Assembly (NCBI RefSeq): GCF_019669905.1
Contig: NZ_AP019777.1
Coordinates: 2,542,001 to 2,606,000, forward strand
DNA length: 64,000 nt
Direction of reading: 5' to 3'
Source: Methylomonas koyamae
GTDB taxonomy: Bacteria; Pseudomonadota; Gammaproteobacteria; Methylococcales; Methylomonadaceae
This document shows, piece by piece, positions 18,063 through 24,929 of this stretch. Position 1 is the stretch's first letter. Each line of letters opens with the position of its first letter. Made by a program: the position numbers and the translations under genes. The notes beneath the pieces were generated by a model that searched no databases, was not told the origin of the DNA, and saw only the letters and a program-made list of their open reading frames with translations.

Positions 18063-18377
18063 TGGCAGTCCTAAGTCGGCTATGGCGGGAACTGAATCGG
18101 CGGTTATACAATGGTTAACGCAATGCGAAGGTTACGTTTGGCGGCTGACACGGATTTTAACCGTAAAACCATTTGCCTTGGCTATTTTCGGCCAGCCCAG
18201 AGTAACGGCCGCGCAAGCTTCGTAAAGCAACTGTCATTTGCCTGTTGCCCGCCGATCGGCAAAAATTGCCAGCCGGCCGCCAAATTTGCGGTTTTTGTAA
18301 TTGGTTGGCGATTGGTCCACAATGTCCGGCCGGTATCGGCTTTCCACCAGCACCCTGTTCCCCCTCAGCAAGCGGCC
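18063..18377. promoter_or_regulatory. divergent intergenic region before the gsp operon
   Basis: This 315-bp stretch should hold promoters for the MASE3-GGDEF-EAL gene (-) and gspF (+). On the plus strand TTGTAA (18295-18300) and CACAAT (18318-18323), 17 bases apart, are a weak sigma-70-like candidate for the secretion operon. An open frame runs through from 18111 into gspF but its translation is not GspF-like. No small gene is seen. Confidence 0.3.
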
Positions 18378-19595
18378 ATGGCTTTATTTTCTTACAAAGT
18401 TGTCAACAACCAAGGCGTCACCGAAGAAGGCGTGCGCGATGCCGCCGACGAAAGAGCCCTGCTGCTGGAATTGCAGAAACAGGGCCTGGTGCCGATCCGG
18501 ATCGAACCGGCGCGGGACAAAACTTTTCTCGGTTTCAAACTAAAGTCGGCCGCGGTCAGGCTGTCGCAAAAAGAAATCGGCATGCTGACCGGCGAACTGG
18601 CGACTTTGCTGGAATCGGGCTTGCCGCTGGACCGCTCGTTGACGATCCTGATGCAATTGACCGAGGAAAACCCGAAACTGAACAAACTGGTCGGCGAAGT
18701 GCTGGAAAAAGTCAAAGCCGGCAAAGCCCTGGCCGACGCCTTGGAAAACCAGAGCGGCGTGTTTTCCAAATTTTATTTGAACATGATCCGCGCCGGCGAG
18801 TTGGGCGGCAATCTGGGCGGGGTGTTACAACGGCTGGCCGAGTACCTGGAGCGCTCGCAGGAATTGAAGGATACGGTCAGCACCGCGCTGATTTACCCGG
18901 CCATCCTGCTGGTCATGTCCTTGGCCTCGCTGTTCGTGATGCTGACTTTCGTCGTGCCGCAATTCAAAGAAATGTTCGACAGCGCCGGCCAGGCTTTGCC
19001 GGTGCCGACCCAGATCGTGGTCGGCTTGGCCGAATTTCTGCAAAGTTATTGGTGGGCCATGCTGCTGACTGTCCTGATCGTGGTGCAAACCTTGAAAAGC
19101 CAACTGGCCGATCCGGCCGGTAAAAAAGCCTGGGACGGCCGCTTTCTGAGAATGCCGCTGTTCGGCCAGATCGTATTAAATATGGAAGTCGCCAATTTCA
19201 GCCGCACCTTCGGCACTTTGCTGGGTAACGGCGTGTCGATCCTGAAATCGCTCGGCATCGTCCGGGAAACGGTCGGCAACACGGTGCTGGCCGACCTGTT
19301 GGAACAGGCCGAGGCGCAGTTGAAACAGGGCCGGACCATGTCCGAAGCGCTGGCCCAGCAAAACCTGTTTCCCAAACTGGCGGTGCAAATGATTAAAATG
19401 GGCGAGGAAACCGGCCGGCTGGAGGAAATGCTGATGCGGGTTGCCGTGATTTACGATAAACAGTTAAAAACCACCATTCAACGGATGCTGGCTCTGCTGG
19501 AGCCGGCCTTGATCATTTCGCTGGGATTGATGATAGGCGGCATCATCGTTTCGATACTGCTGGCGATCCTGAGCGTAAACGATCTGGCATTTTAA
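18378..19595 (+). CDS. gspF: type II secretion inner-membrane platform protein GspF
   Basis: A 405-residue polytopic protein of the GspF/PilC family, which forms the inner-membrane platform moved by the GspE ATPase during pseudopilus assembly. Two T2SSF domains are seen (about 70-195 and 275-395), each followed by strongly hydrophobic segments, and the C terminus GGIIVSILLAILSVNDL is typical. I set the start at ATG 18378 (MALFSYKVVN), which gives the family's usual length; the frame stays open upstream. It is the first gene of a ten-gene operon in which gspE, usually just upstream, is absent. Confidence 0.93.
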   Translation: MALFSYKVVNNQGVTEEGVRDAADERALLLELQKQGLVPIRIEPARDKTFLGFKLKSAAVRLSQKEIGMLTGELATLLESGLPLDRSLTILMQLTEENPKLNKLVGEVLEKVKAGKALADALENQSGVFSKFYLNMIRAGELGGNLGGVLQRLAEYLERSQELKDTVSTALIYPAILLVMSLASLFVMLTFVVPQFKEMFDSAGQALPVPTQIVVGLAEFLQSYWWAMLLTVLIVVQTLKSQLADPAGKKAWDGRFLRMPLFGQIVLNMEVANFSRTFGTLLGNGVSILKSLGIVRETVGNTVLADLLEQAEAQLKQGRTMSEALAQQNLFPKLAVQMIKMGEETGRLEEMLMRVAVIYDKQLKTTIQRMLALLEPALIISLGLMIGGIIVSILLAILSVNDLAF

Positions 19596-19614
19596 ATAAG
19601 AAAGGAGCGACAAC

Positions 19615-20040
19615 ATGAAATTAACCCTGCGCCGCCACCGCGGTTTTACCTTACTGGAACTGCTGGTGGTATTGGGCATTATCGCGATGCTGGCCGGCAT
19701 CGTCGGTCCGCAAGTCATGAAGCATATGGGCGCATCCAAAACCAAGGCGGCCAGAGTGCAAATCGAAGACCTGGCCGCGGCGCTGGACATGTACAAACTC
19801 GACGAAGGCCGATACCCGACCACGCAACAAGGCCTGGCCGCGTTGGTGGAAAAACCGGCCGAAGCCAAACGCTGGAACGGCCCTTACCTGCGCAAGGACA
19901 AGATTCCGCTGGATCCGTGGAACCAGGAATACCACTACGTTTTCCCCGGCCAACACGGCAAATTCGACTTGTTTAGCCTGGGCGCCGACGAGAAAGAAGG
20001 CGGCGAAGGCGAAGACCAGGACATCAATAGCTGGGAATAA
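19615..20040 (+). CDS. gspG: major pseudopilin GspG
   Basis: A 141-residue major pseudopilin of the type II secretion system. The prepilin peptidase site is clear: cleavage after Gly10 in HRGFTLLELLVVLG, with Glu at +5. The C-terminal half has the GspG signatures GRYPTTQQGLAAL and WNGPYLRKDKIPLDPWNQEY, with the acidic residues that bind calcium in this family. GGAG lies eight bases before the ATG. The gene ends exactly one base before gspH begins. Confidence 0.96.
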   Translation: MKLTLRRHRGFTLLELLVVLGIIAMLAGIVGPQVMKHMGASKTKAARVQIEDLAAALDMYKLDEGRYPTTQQGLAALVEKPAEAKRWNGPYLRKDKIPLDPWNQEYHYVFPGQHGKFDLFSLGADEKEGGEGEDQDINSWE

Positions 20041-20544
20041 ATGACCGCCCTGCCCGCTGCGCAAACGCCGCCGCCCAACCTATTCCGACGTAGAGGACGG
20101 TCTTGCGCCGGATTCACGCTGATCGAACTGGTGGTCGTGTTGCTGGTCGCAGTGCTCGGCTTCGCGGCGTTGGGCGGCAGCATCGGTTCCGGCAATAAAA
20201 GCACCCAACTGCAAGCGCTGGCCAGAGACCTGGCCAGCGCTTTACGCTACGCCCACGGCCAGGCGCTGGCGACGCAACGGCAAACCAGCGTCGCCATCGA
20301 CTTGCGTAACAACAGCTACCAAATCAGCAACCGCGACAAAGTCTATACCTTCGCCGAAGAGGTCGACGTGTCGCTGGTGATCGCCGAAGAGGAATTCGGC
20401 GCCGATCAGACCGGCAGCATCCGCTTTTTCGGCGACGGTTCGTCGACCGGCGGCAGGATTACGCTGGAATGGGGCAACCAATTGCGCCGGATCGACGTCA
20501 ACTGGATCACCGGCGAAGTCAGGATATCGGATGCAGCGGCATAA
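20041..20544 (+). CDS. gspH: minor pseudopilin GspH
   Basis: A 167-residue minor pseudopilin. The leader is long (24 residues, basic at RRRGR) and ends in CAGFTLIELVVVLL, with prepilin peptidase cleavage after Gly24 and Glu at +5. The rest fits the GspH beta-rich globular domain (ALRYAHGQALATQRQTSVAID). Together with GspI, J and K it caps the pseudopilus. The start abuts the gspG stop codon, and the end overlaps gspI by 14 bases. Confidence 0.9.
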   Translation: MTALPAAQTPPPNLFRRRGRSCAGFTLIELVVVLLVAVLGFAALGGSIGSGNKSTQLQALARDLASALRYAHGQALATQRQTSVAIDLRNNSYQISNRDKVYTFAEEVDVSLVIAEEEFGADQTGSIRFFGDGSSTGGRITLEWGNQLRRIDVNWITGEVRISDAAA

Positions 20545-20944
20545 AGGCTTTTCGCTGCTGGAAATTCTGGTGGCGTTTTCGATCATGGCGATTGCGTTGA
20601 GCGTATTGCTGCGCGTATTCGGCGCCGGCGTTAACAATGCCGTCATATCCGAGGAATACACTATCGCGGTGCAGATCGCCGAATCGTTGATGGCGCGAAC
20701 CGGTGTGGAAACCCCACTGGCGGTCGGCGACAGCGAGGGCAGCGAGGGCGACAAATACGACTGGCTGGTCCGGGTGGCGCCGGCCGCGAACCAACCGGCA
20801 AAGCGCAGCCTGCGCGAGCCAGACCCCAACAGCCAACAGCCGGCGCAATTGTACTCGGTGCAGGTCAGCGTCAGTTGGGGCGACGGCGACCAACGCCGCA
20901 GCGTGGATTTAACGACATTGAAATTGCAACAAGGCCAGGGATAG
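20531..20944 (+). CDS. gspI: minor pseudopilin GspI
   Basis: A 137-residue minor pseudopilin with a very short leader: cleavage after Gly6 in MQRHKGFSLLEILVAFSI, Glu at +5. The region IAVQIAESLMARTGVE is typical of GspI. The reading frame overlaps gspH by 14 bases and its TAG shares a G with the GTG start of gspJ, so these genes are translationally coupled. Confidence 0.92.
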   Translation: MQRHKGFSLLEILVAFSIMAIALSVLLRVFGAGVNNAVISEEYTIAVQIAESLMARTGVETPLAVGDSEGSEGDKYDWLVRVAPAANQPAKRSLREPDPNSQQPAQLYSVQVSVSWGDGDQRRSVDLTTLKLQQGQG

Positions 20945-21645
20945 TGCTTCCCCGCCAAGCTAACGGCTTTACCTTGATCGAAATGCTGATTGCGATCACG
21001 CTGCTCGGCGTGATGGTGACCTTGCTGTTCGGCAGTTTACGCATCGCAGCGCAGAGTTGGCATAGCGGCGAAACCAAAATCGACCAAGTCAACCGGAAGG
21101 CCGTGGTTTACCAATTTTTCAAACACCATTTGGGTTCGGCCCGGCCGCTGCCGGAATTTACCGCGGCCGACCGCGACGAGACACAGAACAATACCGACCA
21201 AGTGCCGCTCAAGCTTAGCTTTCAAGGCCTGCCGCAAAGCCTGCGTTTCGTCGCCGCGCTGCCGGCGGCTTCCGCGCGCAAAGGTTTGCAGGTGTTTGCG
21301 ATAGAACCGGCCCGCGACCGGCCGTCGACGCTGACCGTCACGTTAACCCCCTACCGGCAACCGCTCGATGCCGAGCCGGAGCCGGAGCCGGTGGTATTGC
21401 TGGACGAAGTCCAAAGTTTTCGCATCAGTTATTTCGGCGCCAAAAATCCGAACGCCGGCGATCCGCCCGGCTGGCAGGACGACTGGCTGGACGCCGAACG
21501 TTTGCCTAATCTGGTCAAAATCCATATCGCCCTGAACGACGGCAGTTTTTGGCCGGACATGATCTTTCCGCTCCGAATCGACTCCACGCCGCTGGTCGGC
21601 GACATCGTCGGCCAACAAGTTCCGCCGAACGAAGATGCCAACTGA
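20944..21645 (+). CDS. gspJ: minor pseudopilin GspJ (GTG start)
   Basis: A 233-residue minor pseudopilin. I chose the GTG at 20944, which overlaps the gspI stop codon by one base and gives an 8-residue leader cleaved after Gly in QANGFTLIEMLIAITLLG; the open frame continues upstream inside gspI but that part is not pilin-like. The globular region (about 40-230), with EPARDRPSTLTVTL and VLLDEVQSFRISYFG, matches GspJ proteins of the Xanthomonas/Methylococcus type. It pairs with GspI and GspK at the pseudopilus tip. Confidence 0.9.
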   Translation: MLPRQANGFTLIEMLIAITLLGVMVTLLFGSLRIAAQSWHSGETKIDQVNRKAVVYQFFKHHLGSARPLPEFTAADRDETQNNTDQVPLKLSFQGLPQSLRFVAALPAASARKGLQVFAIEPARDRPSTLTVTLTPYRQPLDAEPEPEPVVLLDEVQSFRISYFGAKNPNAGDPPGWQDDWLDAERLPNLVKIHIALNDGSFWPDMIFPLRIDSTPLVGDIVGQQVPPNEDAN

Positions 21646-22606
21646 GCGTATCCCCCGCCGCCAAACCGGCTTGGCACTGGTCATCGTGATCTGGATTTTG
21701 ACGCTGCTCAGCGTGATGGCCGGCAGTTTCGCGCTGACGATGCGCCGGGAAAGCAGCGTCAGCGCGGCGCTGACCGGCAATGCCCGCGCCCTGGCGCTGG
21801 CCGAATCCGGTTTGAATCTGGCGGCGTCGATGTTGCGGCAACCGGAGCCGGAACAGCGCTGGCAGGCCGACGGCAGCATCTACCGGTTGGCCGGCAGCGA
21901 CCGCGAACTCAGAATCCGGATTATGGCCGAGTCGGGCAAGGTCGATATCAACGCGGCCGGCGAAGAATTGCTGACGGCGGTGTTGAGTTACGCTACCGCC
22001 GACGAAAACCGGCAGCAGCAATTGCTGGATGCGATCATCGACTGGCGCGATGCCGACGACGAGCCGCGGCCGGAAGGCGCCGAGAAAAAGCAATACCGCC
22101 AGGCCGGCCGGCCTTACCCGCCCGGCAACGCTCCGTTCCAGTCGTTGGAGGAACTGCAATTGGTGTTGGGTATGGACGACGCGTTGTTCGAGCGGATACG
22201 GCCCTGGCTTACGGTCTATTCCGGCCAGGCCGAACCGAACAAGGACCTGGCGCCGCCCGAGCTGTTGAGTGTCATCGACGCCCGGCTCAAGAAACAGAAT
22301 ATTCATGATGTATACTTGGAGCGGCGTCTGGCGAAACAAACAGGCGACAGCCGGCTCGACGGCGACCAGGCCGATGCGGGCTTGGCGGATCAGGAGCAAA
22401 CCTTTACCATTATTTGCGAAACGCTGCTGGCCGACCAGGCCGCGGCGTCGCTGTCGGCGGTGGTAAAGTTTGAAAACCAGGATACCAGCCAGGCGCCCTA
22501 CCGCATCCTGGATTGGCAGCAGGGTCGACAAGAATCGTCGTTATTCGACCCGGAAAAGGAACCCCAGTTGATTACTGTGCAAGATGAGTTCACAAACAAC
22601 TATTGA
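21635..22606 (+). CDS. gspK: minor pseudopilin GspK
   Basis: A 323-residue protein, the largest minor pseudopilin, which sits at the pseudopilus tip. The leader ends at Gly12 (RRQTGLALVIVIWILTLL) and, as usual for GspK, lacks the Glu at +5. The stretch SGKVDINAAGEELLTAVLS and the later EELQLVLGMDDALFERIRPWLTVYSG belong to the GspK SAM-like/helix-hairpin domains. It overlaps gspJ by 11 bases and gspL by 23 bases. Confidence 0.93.
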   Translation: MPTERIPRRQTGLALVIVIWILTLLSVMAGSFALTMRRESSVSAALTGNARALALAESGLNLAASMLRQPEPEQRWQADGSIYRLAGSDRELRIRIMAESGKVDINAAGEELLTAVLSYATADENRQQQLLDAIIDWRDADDEPRPEGAEKKQYRQAGRPYPPGNAPFQSLEELQLVLGMDDALFERIRPWLTVYSGQAEPNKDLAPPELLSVIDARLKKQNIHDVYLERRLAKQTGDSRLDGDQADAGLADQEQTFTIICETLLADQAAASLSAVVKFENQDTSQAPYRILDWQQGRQESSLFDPEKEPQLITVQDEFTNNY

Positions 22607-23747
22607 TTTCGACCCGAAGCGGTTCTGGCAGTGGTGGAGCGGCGAATTGGCGTTTCTGCTGCCGCCCGGCCTGAAACGGCTGCTCAGCGACCGCAGCGGC
22701 GTTGCCCTATTCCGCCCCGACGCCAACGGTTTCCGCATCGAATTCCACCGCGAATCCGCCGCCGAGGATGCCGCCGTCTGGCAACTGGACGCCAATGCCG
22801 CAGACGCCTACCGAAATCTGAAACACCTGAATCCGGAGCTGGACAAGGCCGAATGCCTGTTGCGGCTAAATCCCGGACAAGCCCTGCAAAAACGCCTGTT
22901 TCTGCCGGCCGCCGCCCAAGAGAATTTGCAACAGGTGGTCGGCTTCGAATTGGACCGCTATACGCCGTTCAGCGCGGATCAGGTCTATTACGCCGCCATC
23001 GTGCTGGGCAAGACCGAATTCGGCCAAATCGAAGTCTTGTTGGTATTAACCCCCAAGCCATTGCTGGACGATTATCTGGCGCGCCTGCAAGCGCTGGGCG
23101 TGCAAGCGACGGCCGTGGATTTCGGCCAAGCCGAAACGGTATGCCCGGCCCGGGTGCCGCGTTACACGCTGTTGCCGGAACAGTACCGGCCCCGGCCGAA
23201 TAACTGGGTGCGGGCGGTGCATTGGAGTCTGAACGCACTATTGTTGCTGTTGCTGGCCAGCGTACTGGTCTGGCCGGTCTGGCAGGAAGGCGAAGCCGTT
23301 GACGCCTTGAAACGGCAACTGAAAACGCTGGAGAAGGAAACCACGCTGATCGAAGCCCAGCAAAGCGAAATCGACGCGCTGCGCGGGCAAACCCAACGCC
23401 TGATCGGCATCAAGTCCGATGCGCCGTCGTTGGTCGCGGTCTTGAACGAACTCAGCGTGTTGTTGAAGGACGACACCTGGCTGACCCACTTCCAATACGC
23501 CGAAAAACGGCTGCAGATCCAAGGCCAGTCGCCGGCCGCATCGTCGTTGATCGGCGTGCTGGAAGCCTCGCCCTTCTTCAGTAACGTCAGCTTCGTCTCG
23601 CCGTTGACGCAAGACAAAGCCACCGGGCGGGAACGGTTTCAAATCAGCATGGACGTCGCCGCCGTGCAACCGGGCCAGGCCGAGGGCGATGCGGCCACTC
23701 CCGCAGCGGCAAGCGACGACAGCGTTGGGGAGAACCCGAATGAATGA
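22584..23747 (+). CDS. gspL: type II secretion protein GspL, PilN/XpsL type
   Basis: A 387-residue bitopic inner-membrane protein. The N-terminal cytoplasmic ASKHA-like half (about 1-200, with VVGFELDRYTPFSADQVYYAA) is the part that recruits the GspE ATPase. One membrane segment (about 212-230, ALLLLLLASVLVWPVW) and a periplasmic coiled coil plus ferredoxin-like PilN domain (about 235-365) follow. The architecture is that of the Xanthomonas-type GspL rather than the classical enterobacterial form. The tail is Ala/Glu-rich and of low complexity. Confidence 0.85.
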   Translation: MSSQTTIDFDPKRFWQWWSGELAFLLPPGLKRLLSDRSGVALFRPDANGFRIEFHRESAAEDAAVWQLDANAADAYRNLKHLNPELDKAECLLRLNPGQALQKRLFLPAAAQENLQQVVGFELDRYTPFSADQVYYAAIVLGKTEFGQIEVLLVLTPKPLLDDYLARLQALGVQATAVDFGQAETVCPARVPRYTLLPEQYRPRPNNWVRAVHWSLNALLLLLLASVLVWPVWQEGEAVDALKRQLKTLEKETTLIEAQQSEIDALRGQTQRLIGIKSDAPSLVAVLNELSVLLKDDTWLTHFQYAEKRLQIQGQSPAASSLIGVLEASPFFSNVSFVSPLTQDKATGRERFQISMDVAAVQPGQAEGDAATPAAASDDSVGENPNE

Positions 23748-24318
23748 TGCCCGCTACCAGCGCTGGCTGGCCCTGGGGCTGTTGGCGGCCGTGGTAATCG
23801 TCATCACGCTGGCCGTGTTGTTGCCGTTGTTCAATAGCTGGCTCGACTACCGCGAGCAGAAAGACAAGTTGCTGTTCCGGTTGCAACGTCAACAAACCAT
23901 CGCCGCCCGCCGCGACAGCGTGGCCCAGAATCTGGATTTTTTGCACCAGCAATTTCGGGAGCAAGGCTATTTGAGCGATAGCGATACCGAATCGCTGGCG
24001 TCCGCCGAATTGCAGAACATCATCAAAACCGCGGTGACCGATGCCGGCGGCCAACTGACCAGTACCCAGGGCCTGCCGGGCAAAGCCGAAGACGGCTTCA
24101 TGCGGATTCTGGTCAAAGTGCGGATGAGTTGCAGCATGGAGGCCTTACGCGCGGTGTTGCACACGCTGGAAAGCAACGTGCCGCTGCTGCTGGTGGACCA
24201 ACTGGACATCTCGCCGGTGCGTGGCACCCGCAACCGCAGCAGCAACAAGCTGGAACCCAGCTCGCAATTGAACGTGAGTTTTCAAGTCGTCAGCTTCATG
24301 CGAGCCAAAGCGCCATGA
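23740..24318 (+). CDS. gspM: type II secretion protein GspM, T2SM_b type
   Basis: A 192-residue bitopic inner-membrane protein. The start at ATG 23740 overlaps gspL by 8 bases and puts the membrane segment (about residues 11-30) near the N terminus, as expected. A coiled coil and a small ferredoxin-like periplasmic domain follow (about 85-190, ending VSFQVVSFMRAK). It stabilises GspL in the assembly platform. The call rests on position, topology and general resemblance to the GspM_b/PilO group. Confidence 0.82.
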   Translation: MNDARYQRWLALGLLAAVVIVITLAVLLPLFNSWLDYREQKDKLLFRLQRQQTIAARRDSVAQNLDFLHQQFREQGYLSDSDTESLASAELQNIIKTAVTDAGGQLTSTQGLPGKAEDGFMRILVKVRMSCSMEALRAVLHTLESNVPLLLVDQLDISPVRGTRNRSSNKLEPSSQLNVSFQVVSFMRAKAP

Positions 24319-24929
24319 ACCGGAAATTGTTACGCTTGCAGATCTTTGCCTGTGGCACGCTCGGCGCCGGATTGATCGGCGAATGGGCCGTCAGCCGCTA
24401 TGCGGCGCAACAGCTGGAACAACAACTGGCCGCCCGCGAACAGGTCGCGTTCGAAGCCGAACAACTGCCGACCATCGCCGCCACGCCGGCCAGCGTCGAC
24501 AGCTACAACGACATCGTCGAACGGCCGATTTTCATCGAAGGCCGGCGGCCGATCGCCGAAGCCAAAACCAACGACGCAGGGCAAAACAGCGACACCAGCC
24601 AGATCGACGACTGGTCGCTGATCGGCGTTTACGACAAGGGCGGCAAACTGGTCGCGTTGTTCAGCAAGCGCAACGAAGCCAGGAAATTCCTGAAGATCGG
24701 CGAAGAACAAAGCATTTCCGGCTGGCAACTGAAACAGATTCTGGCCGACCGGGTGATCCTGCAACAAGCCGGCCAGGAAAAACCGGTACTGTTGCGCAAG
24801 CCGCGGCCGCAACTGAAACCGGCGCCCGGCAAACCCGTGCCCCGACCCGCCCCAGCGCCGGCCAACGTCAATGCCAGACCGATAGAACCAGCACCCAATG
24901 AAATACCCGAGACACTCAATGACAACTAA
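24315..24929 (+). CDS. GspC/GspN-like HR-domain protein
   Basis: A 204-residue protein with one N-terminal membrane segment (about 9-25), a coiled region, then a periplasmic homology region of the GspC type: VERPIFIEGRRP, DDWSLIGVYDKGGKLVALF and ISGWQLKQILADRVIL (about 60-155), and a Pro/Ala-rich tail. GspC HR domains couple the inner-membrane platform to the N0 domain of the secretin, and the secretin gene follows with an 11-base overlap. In Xanthomonas-type operons the gene in this place is called xpsN. The start at 24315 overlaps the gspM stop (ATGA). Confidence 0.8.
   Translation: MNRKLLRLQIFACGTLGAGLIGEWAVSRYAAQQLEQQLAAREQVAFEAEQLPTIAATPASVDSYNDIVERPIFIEGRRPIAEAKTNDAGQNSDTSQIDDWSLIGVYDKGGKLVALFSKRNEARKFLKIGEEQSISGWQLKQILADRVILQQAGQEKPVLLRKPRPQLKPAPGKPVPRPAPAPANVNARPIEPAPNEIPETLNDN

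Noticed and set aside
18111..18377. In-frame upstream extension of gspF
   Set aside because: The extra 89 residues are not GspF-like, while the ATG at 18378 gives the normal N terminus and length.
20905..20919. TTAACGACATTG inside gspI resembling the end of the 6.8-kb palindromic element
   Set aside because: It is a single copy within an intact coding frame, with no partner arm; chance match.
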